NCBI GenBank assembly: GCA_037576215.1
Contig: JBANDB010000009.1
Span: forward strand, 3,038,001-3,102,000
Reading direction: 5' to 3'
DNA from: Armillaria gallica
Lineage: Eukaryota > Basidiomycota > Agaricomycetes > Agaricales > Physalacriaceae
Length of the DNA stretch: 64,000 nucleotides
In this document: piece after piece, positions 23,579 to 34,500 of the stretch
How positions within the stretch are numbered: the stretch's first letter is position 1
Layout: each line of letters opens with the position of its first letter
Notes under the pieces: generated by a model
Told to the model about the DNA's origin: nothing
The model's database searches: none
The model's input: only the letters and a program-made list of their open reading frames with translations
Program-made: the position numbers and the translations under genes

Positions 23579-24718
23579 GCTCAAAGTTTGAATCGGGGTC
23601 TCGATTCCCGATTGAAGGAGGTCGACGTTTGGTCATACAAAAATGATATAACATATGGTGTTCGATATCGTACAAATAAAGAACGGTTAATTTTGGAAGT
23701 CTCTCACTTATTATTTTTTTTACGTGTCTCGTTGATTTTGCAGCAACAGACGAGATACAAACCTAGGTAAAAGAGTGTGGTACGTTTAAAGTGTAACCTA
23801 TAATTATTTTTGACACACTTCGTGTAATTGATCGACGCCGATCCCGGCCCGGCCCGGGGCTCAAATCCCGGGATTTTATTCCCAACCCCCCTTGGTCTTT
23901 GGTTGACCACTGATGGCGAGCATCTTTATGCATATCGACTTGTTGGCTCTGCAGGAAGTCACGGTTGACCGTCATCGATCTTCAGGCATCAACATTTCTA
24001 TGGCGGTGGAGCAACTTCTTGTGAGTTCACGGTGTACTTTGGACAGGGTTGGGCTAGATGCAATGCTATCATTTCCAGGGGCTTATACTTTTCTGACAAA
24101 GATGATGCGCATTGATCGTCGACGGGGTAATCGCGCGCTCCCCTTCTCGGAAGTATCAGACTATCGACGGGGTACTTCGTAGAACTGACGGGCATCGGTA
24201 TCTTTCTGACTACGTACTTGGGCTCGCTTGTTATCTCAGGCTCCTGTCGGATTGTCTCCCCACACTGTGATCAGCGATGAGTGTCAAGGCAGACATGCTA
24301 TTCTGATTTTGATACAGGTCGAGGGCGTACAGAACGGGGTTCGGAAGAAAAATGGGATGTACTTAGCAGTTAGGCTTCCACTGTCGTCGTGCACGTGTAT
24401 GAAATTACTGGCCAGGAGATATATAGCTCTGGCAGGCTCTAAATATAATACGTTTGGGATATATTCCCTACAAATACGGGCTAAAAGTACCAAAAAGGTA
24501 CGAGAAATCCGGGCACTCCGGGCCCAATTTAGGCGATTTTGATGGCTTTCCAAATTTGTCACATCGCGACTTCGACATTAGTGACTGCCTTTTAGCCTTT
24601 CACTTCCGTGAAAGACGACCTCCTTCCTTCCTTTACGTCCGTCTCGTGGAAACTGTTCTATCCATCCATACACGCGTACGGATACAGTGCGAAGGGCACA
24701 TTTCATTTTCGTTTCGCA
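23579..24718. other. 1.1 kb intergenic region with a GC-rich palindromic patch
   Basis: Contains the arrestin-like 3' UTR and the promoter of the next gene. At 23,840-23,880 there is a CCCGG/CCGGG-rich stretch with a perfect 12-bp palindrome (AATCCCGGGATT, 23864-23875), which stands out against AT-rich surroundings. Short ORFs here have no recognisable domain. Confidence 0.4.
23591..23613. repeat. Short perfect inverted repeat just after the arrestin-like stop
   Basis: AATCGGG at 23591-23597 pairs with CCCGATT at 23607-23613 across a 9-nt loop, 13 bp beyond the stop codon. In a 3' UTR this could form an RNA hairpin. No function can be read from the sequence. Confidence 0.5.
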
Positions 24719-26871
24719 ATGGCTCCTGGCGCGCCCTCGAGTACTATGGCAGGGTTATCGACGGCGACTGGGGGCATCGAGCAGATCTCCGGGGAGTCAT
24801 TCACCAAGGTCATCACTGGAACAGGCGATAAATACACCGAATTCTTAGCTGTAGGTTCCCCTCCAATCGGCCTGGGTAAACCAGGAGACGTCTATGTTGA
24901 CACAACGCCTAAACGTCATGTCCTATACGGTTTCATTACCGAGTGGCAGCGCTGGAAAGGGCCGCAGAAGAAAAAGGACTCGGATGTCCTTCACCATCCA
25001 GAGCATCCGGGCATCGTTCTTTGGGCCACAGCCAGGAAGCGCGGTTGGATATCCTTGGAAGTCTTGAAGAAGAAAAGCAGACAGGTCCTTATTTCTTTCA
25101 TTTCAAATGTTTGTTCATGCACACTCATCTCTTCCTAGATACAGAGAATCAGATTCTCACTGAGCAAATTAAGGCAGACCGGAAAAACCACATTTCGGGG
25201 ATACCCTTTCAAGCGGAAAGAGTTCAAAGACAACCGACCCCCTCTGCTCCGCAGGTTTCTCAATCAGTGAGCCCTGCTGTAGTAAAGAGCGTTCCACGAG
25301 AAACGCGACGTGCATCGACTGGTACCACCTCCTACCCTTCGTCGGCGCTCTCCTCCCTAGGTATGTGGGCAGCAAGCCTTGGAAACGACTCCTCCGATGC
25401 CAACGAGTCTCCCATGCCCCAGGATACAAGTATCTCTCCAACGTACCTCACTTTCTCGCCTATGCCTCCCCCCATATCCGAGTCTCCGATGCCGGGTACA
25501 GATTCACCTATGTCTTTCCCCTTGTCCATGCCTACTGCTCCGCCAGTACATCCGCCCACTCCAAACGCTGCACCTCCACATCTTGATCTAACAAACATCA
25601 ACAGATCACTCTCATCGCCAAAGTCAAGAACGAATACGTCGTCTTCGTCGATGCCGAGGTCCTTTATATCTCCTGTCGGTGCGGCTCCCCGTCGACTTGA
25701 GATGTCTTCGCCTTCAACCAAGGTCACACCCAAGTCCCAACGTCAGATTCTAGATGGCTCACCCCGGCCCAAGATTGCTAGAGTCAGTGGCCCCTCTCAA
25801 CCATCTCCGACCGGGCCGCAGCGCGAACGTCCCATCTCCCATCCTCCTCAGTCTTCAGCGACTCAGAAAAGAAAGCGTATCCAATCACCTGTTTCCAGAA
25901 CTGAATCTCCTCGAACACCCCCAGCTTCATCCTCATTGGTCAGGATGGAACATACACCAGTGCATGATGAGGCTCGCCCTCGACCCTCAAAGGCCGTCAA
26001 AACTACACACCGTCTCTTTTCTGCAGTCAGTCCAAGCAAGGTAAGCATGCGTATCAGCAAGCGGTGCTTTGCTTAACTGAGTTTTCTCTTTCCAGGAATC
26101 AGCATCTAGGGCTACCACCCAGTGCTCGGTGGAGAGGAAGGACTCGCAACCCAAGAAACCGCCGGCCGTTGTCATTGATCTGACTCTCAGTGATGACGAT
26201 GATGTATCTGTCCCCGTGCTATCTCCTACAGCGCCGTCGCCACCCCAGAAGATGTCTCCCGTCGCCCCGCCGCCTTCCTTAAGGCTCTCTCCGCCTCCGC
26301 CTCCGCCCCGCATCTCTCCCATTGCGCCATCTCTTCCACCAAGAGTATCATTGGAAGCACCGTCGCCTCCTCCACCTGCCGCGTCCACCTTGGAAGATGC
26401 CTCCTTAGGGGAATCAGATGTGCCTATGGGTGATGACAGCCTTGCTGAAGCATTTGAACTTCAATATCCAGAGACCGAAGAGAGTGATGCACCTAGGCAA
26501 TATCAGGCTGACCTTCAGATGATGTCATTAGTAAGCTACATATTTATTCTCCTCTTTCTTCTTCATCTCAACATTTCCCGATAGTCTACGGTACCCTCGG
26601 TTTCAAAGCTCATCATCTCCATGCCATATTTCAGACAAACGAGGTGATGGTATGTCGTCTTTGCCAAGGGTACGTTTCCAGTGTTTTCTTCATAATCACT
26701 CAGTCAAATACTCATTGCATCTTTAGCGATCAGGCAATATTCGATCGTGATGCATCTTTTCATGATTTGGCAAGTCACTGTGAAGCAAGCCACGGCGAGG
26801 CTTGTCATCTCATTGTTGCGTTAACACCAGAGCAGACGAAAGCTTGGTTGGAAATAGCGCTGGTAGCTTAG
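24719..26871 (+). CDS. Uncharacterised disordered protein with SUMO-interaction-like motif and zinc-finger-like C-terminus
   Basis: No family recognised. The first exon (from ATG 24719 to about 25,087) encodes a compact N-terminal module (GGIEQISGESFTKVITGTG, PIGLGKPGDVYVDTTPKRHV, HPGIVLWATARKRGWISLEV). A long Ser/Pro-rich disordered exon follows to 26,040, then exons 26096-26530, 26635-26669 and 26727-26871. In the third part PAVVIDLTLSDDDD combines a hydrophobic core (V-I-D-L-T) with a Ser/Asp tail, the classic form of a SUMO-interaction motif. The last two exons carry VMVCRLCQG and SFHDLASHCEASHGEACH, giving C-x2-C ... H-x4-H, a C2H2-like arrangement. Together this suggests a nuclear, SUMO-linked protein; that is inference. 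The junction 25,087-25,140 is out of phase in my reading (the downstream frame begins DTENQILTEQIKADR), so either a splice site was missed or a base is lost. It is convergent with the epimerase, 49 bp apart. Confidence 0.6.
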
Positions 26872-26920
26872 ATCAAGATTTTATTTCCTTTTCTGTAAGT
26901 AAATTCTGTCCTCTCTAAGC

Positions 26921-27953
26921 TCATCTGACCGTGATCTCTTGTTTCCCAATCCAGCTTTTCCCTGGTTGAAGGGTTTCGAATGCCAATGCAAGACCTGGTT
27001 CTACGCAGACGAATTTGTCCCTGCAAAGTCTCAGGGATTGGCTATCAAGCTTTCCACGACACGTACCATCCGCCTTCCTCCATTGCAGCAATTTTTCGGC
27101 CGGTAATCGCTTGAGGGTTCCACACGACAAGGTCTCTCATGTTAGTGGTGGTGACTTCAACACTACCGCCCGGCCATCCGATTTCATACACCCCAGGAGC
27201 ACTCTCATAGACAGAGTCAGTCCAGTTGGTCACATCGACTTTGTCTCTGTCCTCGATCTTCTTTGTCGGCTTGCCATTTATCAATTCAGTCTTTTCGTAA
27301 TAGGTCAGACCTTTGAGCGGTTTGATCCGCACATCTTTTGAAGGACAAGCGTGGTAGGTATGGAAAAGCGCCTGGAATTCAAATGGTACGGTCGACGATG
27401 TGTTGGTGACGTGCAAGTCAGTCTTCAGGGTGTATTCGGAAAGGGTGACGACGTAGTCAAGATGGAAGGATTTGTCGTAGATAGCAGCGATGCTCGTGAT
27501 TGGGTCGAGGGCTGTACAACTCAATGTCAGGGAGAGGAGGGCCCTTGACTCGAAAACAAGCGCATACTAAGTTTGACAGTTATTTCAGAATCGTTGTCAA
27601 TGATATTTCCATCCCATTTCCAGTGTTCGTTCCGTGCAAATCCATGCATACCAAGTTTGAGATGGTCGGGATGGGTTGGGTATGCGAAGCAAGGGAAGAC
27701 GACTGGAATGCCCCCTCTGACGGGTTCTGAGCCATCCAGGGGTGATTTTGAAGATACGAAAATGCGCTCGGAAAGCGCTGGATTCGATTTGGACCCGGAA
27801 TACCATGAAAGGATAGTTGCGCCATACCAGAGAATCTCAGCGGTTGGGCCCTGGAAAGGATGCCTTAGTGTACACATAGAAGCAATGAATAGTGGCACGG
27901 TGCACCTTTGCGTGACGAAGAATCAGCTTATCTTCTTTCCGTTCGAATGGCAT
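26921..27953 (-). CDS. Glucose-6-phosphate 1-epimerase (aldose-1-epimerase fold)
   Basis: Interconverts the alpha and beta anomers of hexose 6-phosphates in the cytosol. Four exons: 27953-27906, 27850-27568, 27511-27067 and 27020-26921, all with in-frame GT-AG junctions, giving about 291 residues, normal for the YMR099C family. Recognisable segments are MPFERKEDKLILRH at the start, GPTAEILWYGATILSW, the phosphate/sugar region RGGIPVVFPCFAYP, LGMHGFARNEHWKW with the conserved His-Gly-Phe-Ala-Arg, FQALFHTYHACPS with the second histidine, VVWNPQAITGRKIAAMEEGG and FVCVEPGLA containing the catalytic glutamate. The start at 27953 was chosen because exon 1 joins exon 2 at phase 0 and reproduces the family N-terminus. 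It looks intact and is divergent from TEL1. Confidence 0.88.
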
Positions 27954-28558
27954 CGTCTGTTCGTTGTGAAGAAAGTATTAGTAAAGTTGCTTTGATATAA
28001 GTTATTAAATTCTTTGAACCTTTACTGTAACGGGTCGGTATCAGCGAGTACCGTGTCCAGATGACCTTTTGCAACGAATTTCATGCGACTGACTTTTCTT
28101 CTCATTTTCTTCTCATTCAGAATCTTTACTTGTTGGACTAGAAGGAGGGTATAACGATATAACAAAAGCTGGGGCTATGGTTATAGTAATTTCATCTATT
28201 TAGCAGCTATATCTATTCGTCCAAAGTTGGTTTGTTTATTTAAAGGCCTTAGTTCAGTTCAGTAAACGATCATCTTTCATTAAAGTTAGTAAGCCTGCGT
28301 TAGTTTTCAGTTAGAACCGCACCAAGTTTCAGCAATAGAAAAATATCGAGAATTCACAAATCATGTATGTACCTTGAAACGTAGAGAGAATCTGAGAGAT
28401 GGGATCGACTGACCCGGAAAAACTCTCCTTTGTCCGGTATCCGGGCCGCACTACCGAAGACGCGTCCTTCGATTTGACTCGGATGCATTTCTTTCACCTG
28501 CATCGAGTGGCAAACTCATGCTACCCTCTTTCTTATCATCTCACCTACAACGACAGCA
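27954..28558. promoter_or_regulatory. Divergent promoter region, epimerase / TEL1
   Basis: 605 bp of AT-rich, pyrimidine-rich sequence between two gene starts on opposite strands. It should hold both promoters. I see no recognisable operator or RNA gene. Confidence 0.4.
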
Positions 28559-31500
28559 ATGAGTGTCAAGGAAACAATTCGGCGCCACCTTCGGGACGTC
28601 GAGAGCGATGCACTCCGGACGCGCATGAGCGCTGTGGGAAACCTCAAGGACCTCCTCGTACAGCCCAACGTTGTGCGCCACCTAGACGAGCAGCTTTGGC
28701 GCCAGGTCTTTGAGTCCTTATTCTTTGCTTTTCAAAGGAGAAAACGTATGCTGATAAGAAGGATGCGGCGGCACCTGGGAAGAGAATGGAATCGGTGGCG
28801 GACGTGATACGAACGATTGTCGACCATGCCTACACTCATTTCTTATCCAAGAGTGTCAAGTTGATTATTAACGAATCGATGAAGAGTATGAGAAGCCAAG
28901 GAGCCCTTATCCCTAGCGTCGGCTTGTCGTTCCTCAAAATTCTGACCTGCTTGGTCAAGCACGGCCCTCACGCGGACCATCTCGCTCGGGACAAGTGGAC
29001 ATCGCTGGTGGAACGGGCATTCAATATCCTCCTTGGGGATTCCCTTACATATAAATTCAGCACCGATTCAGAAGAAGAAGATCCCCAACGATCCAAACAT
29101 ACAGTCCTCCTCCTCCAAGAGACGGAAATTGCAGAATATCCGTCGCATCGTGTCTGCTTCTCCGGAACAGATGCAGTGTGGCGAACTTCTCGTCGCCCTT
29201 ATGCGCATCCCCTCTGCAAATGATTACATCTAAACAACGCCACGCCCCAGCTTGCTGCATCTATCCTTGACCGTTTACACCGATATCTCGAGCTGTACTC
29301 TAAGCCCAGCTCCGACTACCTTAAACTTCTCTTGGCCTCGCTTTCCCATATAGCGTTGAATCGCCGGCATGCTACCGTAGACTTTGCTCGAAAGGCGTGG
29401 CGGCACTTAACGGCTCCTTCCGTTTGGAATATGAAAGAGAGCAATATGCTACCAGATCTCATTTCAGTTCTTCACGTCTTATACCCCTTCATGACTGCCA
29501 AGGATCCGGATGACACTTATAGTTGGACCAGTGACCTTTGGAGTACGCTAGATAGGATGAAAGAAGCTCCTGGTTGCAAGTGGAACGAGTTTTCAATCGA
29601 ATCGCTGAGGTTAGGCTTCAGTAGCTCCTTGTCCAATGAGGAGGAGGAGGAGATGGGTACGGCTTTTGTGGCAAGGTCATTTCGTGTTGGTCAAAAGTTT
29701 GGTCATGTACAAGCATTTCTTTGGACGGCATTGAAACTCCAGGCTGATGCTGTGGCAAAGGTAAGCTCGAAACCTCTTTGCCGATTATTTCTGATGCATC
29801 AAGTAATTTCAGCTTTATTTGCTTCGCGAATCTATGGTTTCAGTCGATCGTACTCGAACGAAGAGGTCGCGATTGAACCAAGATGAACACGACTCGATGA
29901 GCGAGATTCTAGCGGATGTAGAGAGCAATAGTGTCGCTGCCTTTCAACGCCTTTTGTTCATCATTGACTACCACTGGTCTGTGTTACATGGCGATCTCCA
30001 GAAGCGGTTGATTACAGTGTTGTTGGGAGCCCTTCAGGTGGACAACAGTGCGATTCAGTCATGGGCATTTTTATGCATTGCAGCTGTAGCCCATGCTGAT
30101 CGCCTAGAGAGCCAACTTCCACTGTCGGGAGGCTCATCTCCTGGTCGCACTTTGATTTGCGATCAGTTAGTCTGGGAAACAATATGGACGAATGCCATGC
30201 GGCGTGCTACCACTTCAGGAGTGTGTAGAGCCGCATGCCATGCTGCTAGAGCTCTATTACTGCACGTTGATTCTCATACTCACAAATTCAACCATCCACC
30301 ACTCCATGCCCCACAAATACTGGCCGATATCGAAATGCTTACGAAGGATCTTGAAGTCCAGGGCCCTAATTATCCCTATGACTCCGTATGCTTATTCCTC
30401 TCCCGTTGTCTGGGCATAGCGAGCCAAGATGTCCGCTTGTACCGCATGCAACTTGAGGACAAAGTGTTGACTTGGTTGATAGGGTGTTGGAAGTTAGGAC
30501 GCATAGTTGATGGAGATATTCCGTGCTACATGGCGAAGGATCTGATCCATCTGCTAGAAACTGTTTGCGGGTTTTCTAGACGAACAGATGTCGTATGCAG
30601 AGCACTGCTTCCGGTTTCTGAGCTTGTTCAGGTCGTCGAGCAAGAAAACGAGCGCAAGTCATTCGGAATTTTCTTCTGGATGCCAAGCTGCCGCAGTTCG
30701 TGCCCTCTAATCCAGGGACGAAAGTTACCCCTTCCTATCCCTCGAAACCGCTTCCCCAAGAAACAACACTCCTAGCCATGGGGCATCGACAACGGCGCAT
30801 ATCGAAATTCATGTTAGAACTATTGGAGCGTATACATCAGAAGTGGAAGGTCCGTACGGAAGCAAAACAACCTCACTCTGCTACAGGTGTACGGCTCTGT
30901 TTAGACTTTGCAGTCATAGCGCTCTGCTTCCAATGTTCCCTCGTCCATAACGGCATGAAGTTAGACATCCTTACAGTGAAGGAAGCAGGGAAGGTCATCG
31001 CCTTATTGCTGCCTTTGTTGCAGGAGACCCCGTGGACGACGGCGGAAAAGGCGGTTGTCATTCAGGCTTTGGAACCGCTGATATCCACGGGGGAGCCTCC
31101 TGCCGACGACATACCCTTTGTCGACCTCTTGCCTCCGGATATCAATTCAGGAATCAGGGCTCGGGTGCTACAGGATTTGGTATCAGATCCACAGCAGTAT
31201 CTTGACCAGAAACGCTCCAGCAGGATGGATTTTCAAAGAATCATATGGCGTACTCTTGAGGTGCGTGGCGTTTTGTGGCTATTTTGAACGGTACTGACAC
31301 TCTTTCATGATAGGATGATCATCTCCAGGTCGTGAAAGCCACAATGCTTGGCATGCTGCGTATCCTGGCTGGACATCAAGCACAGGACGATGGCATGGAC
31401 GTCGACTTTGGCCCTGTCAGGACTGGTTCAAGGCAGCTGTCTGATTGGGACGACGTTGCCAACGTTCGTCTAATCGCCGACACTTGTATGTCTTTTTTGG

Positions 31501-34500
31501 CAACTGTTCCTATCCTTCAGTCTTCATCAGGAGAGCCCACCCGTGATGCAGAACTAACGGACATAGTGCTCAAGTGCCAAGAGGACCATTCCGACAGATT
31601 CATTTTGCTTTGTTCAATCCTGGGTAGGAAGTTTCGATGCAAGACTCTTCATCTCGGGGTAGAAGTCCTCCGGAACTTCTTGGACGGCATTGCCGATCTG
31701 TCTGACAAATATCCCTATGCAAGAGACGAGAAATATCAGCTACTAGTCGGTCAATTTTTGGAGTCGATTCTTCTTATCTGGATTCCTATCTATGAAGACA
31801 AGGGTCCCAGTAGCGAAACTGGTGGACAACTACTATCACAAATGGCTCTAGCATTGAAGGCGGGCAACATCAAGTCTTGGAAAGTTCGCGACACACTCGC
31901 ACGGCTGTATGATAGATTTGTGGTGGAGGAATCCTTCCCTTTCAGGATGGCCATCTTACGAGGGAGAGGAAGACGACCCCGACGAAATCGTAGTTTCCCC
32001 GGACATTCTTTTACCACTCGTGGGTGGGGATGTTGACGTACGCGTCCGTTTTCGGGCGGCCGTTGCCAACGCACATCTTTTCTCCTTCGCCCAGAAAACC
32101 GAGAGAGATCCAAACCAAGTGTATGCCGGTATCAAATATCATTATGCGGTCGATCTTGATGAGTACGTGGCCTCTTCTTTTTCTTTGGTAAGGTGCTCAA
32201 TGTGTGTTCAGCTATGAGGGCATGCTTACGCGTATGCTATCCCTGGCGAATATCATCATCGTCAGCTCAGCTGCGAGACGGTTGTCGTATTGGCATCTCA
32301 TAGAGCCTGCGTTGTTTGAAGATACATACACCACGCATATTGAGACTATCCTGCGCAGTGTCACACGGAGACTCGGATTAGCCTCACCCTCTCAGCTCTT
32401 TGAAGCCTACGCATCGTCACTGGCATATTCTATCATCGCTGCGAAGAAAGATGGACTCACATTTCCTCCGCATATATTGGGATATGAGAACCGTAAAGAA
32501 TGCGCGCACGCCACCTTTCCTCTTTTCACTCCTTCAAATGTGTTGGCAGAAACGGCGGGTGACCCTGCCACCGCAATTCTCGGACAGCGACAGTTTGAGA
32601 ATCACTGTAAAGTGATACAGAAGCCTGTCGCCGCTGGCATTAAAGACTGTTTTGGCGACATCGTGGGTCAGCACTTGCTGTTGAAGCCTCCTAAGTCAAG
32701 TCCGGACGAGGGCGCTCTGGACCCTCTCCTGTTGCAACGGACAAGAGCCGAGAGCGCCACTGCTTTTCATGTTCTCCTTGCTTCCAAGCTAGACACCGTT
32801 GTTTCAGCAATCTTGCATACCATGCTTGACTATGACTGTTCGCCCACTGGGGCCATTGCTAGTGCCCTTCGTGACGTCGACGTTAAGAAGGGAGAAATGG
32901 CACAGATCTTCATCGCTCTCGTGGAATATCGCAGGGCGGAGAATTTCATCACTCATCAGCCCACTCTGCCATGTTATACAGTTTCCACCATCTTGCAGTG
33001 TCTGGAATGGCTGCGAGGCACGGCGCCATGGAAGGAGCATGAAACATCCCTGACGTACCATGTCCTCCAAGACCTTTTCTTTGGCATTGAAAATTCATTT
33101 CTTGTCAATGAACAAGTCCGCCTCCTGAATAGTATTTGTGTGTGGGTTGCGTACCTTCATGAGGTGTTCGACAACGCAACACTTTTACATGTCCTGATGC
33201 GTGGTACCATATCCTTGATGCGGTATTCGGATCTCGCTCGTGGTGCTCAATCGATTCTCAACTGGTCCTTCGTGAGGTTTCGTCAGCGGGCGCAGACTAA
33301 TCGCCGGTTCCCTGACATACTAATCGGAGTTTGTCGCCTTGCGTACGATTTTTCTTTAGCCTCCGAGCCTTCCACCAAGGAATTGGGACATGATCTTCGT
33401 CAGTGGATCGACGAACAGGCTATCATGGTTTCTCAAGTCGCCGAGCTGAGACAGCAAGTGCTGCTCGCTCTTCCGGCGTGGTCTCATAGCCCTGGGGGAG
33501 ACCTCGCAAAACTTATCAAAGCAGTTACTGCTTCATCCGTATCGCGTTCACTCAACGACAGTGCCATAACGTCAAACAAATTCAGGTTTGCAGTTGGTCT
33601 TGCCGACTATGCAATGAAAAAGCAGTATGGTGAAGACGAGTTCGCGAACACGGATTTCTGGCGATTGAAGGAAAACATTCCAGAGTCTAATAGGCTGAGT
33701 CGCGAAGATGTCGATGCCTTCGCTAACCTCCTGATATGGAACAAGGGTCTTATTCGCGGCTTTGGAAGTGATCTTCTTACTCCAAGGAAGCATGAACCCT
33801 CCCGTGGAGAACCTTTGCCTGTCATCATCTCCTCCCTCTTGAAATTGCTTGGAGGAAGTGATGTTTCTCGTCGCCATGCCGCATACCGCACTCTGCGAGC
33901 TATCGCTGGCGTTTCAGGATTTTCCACTCTGGATAAAGGATTTACGGAAGAAGTTCGCTATCTCCAAGATTTCTCTTTCGATCCAATATCTCGACCTACT
34001 GCTGATATAAACGAACTTTCATCAGAGGCTTATCTGGAATCTTCTAAAGATTTCGTCTCGTGGATAGGCCTTATCTGCACGCTCCTCAGTGACCTTTCGG
34101 CCAGTAAACATACCTACCTCGCCCCAATCAGGCCCGTTCTCAAGTCAGATGCCCTCTTTGCTGAGGACATGTTGCCAATACTCGTTCAATATCTCTTGCA
34201 AGGGCCAGACGGTCAGATGTACTGTGAAACACTCTCTCGTTATTTCGAATCAGTTCTTCGCTTCGAACACGCGGCGATGCCATGTGTGCGATCCATCATC
34301 GATATTGTTCTTCACCTACGCAAGATTCCACCACCTCAATCGAGTGACCTTCTCGGGTACAACAAGTGGCTCGCCATCGACTTTGTTCTTTTAGCACGGA
34401 ATGCGATCACATGTGGTTCGTATACCACTGCTGTTCTCTTTTTGGAGCTTGCTGCCGAGAACGGGAGCCGAAATCTTGCAGAAGATGCATCGGTGGAGCA

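Noticed and set aside
28786..29233. Reading the TEL1 N-terminal frame switches as introns
   Set aside because: No donor/acceptor pair of plausible length gives the needed phase, and coding-like sequence continues right up to each break on both sides.
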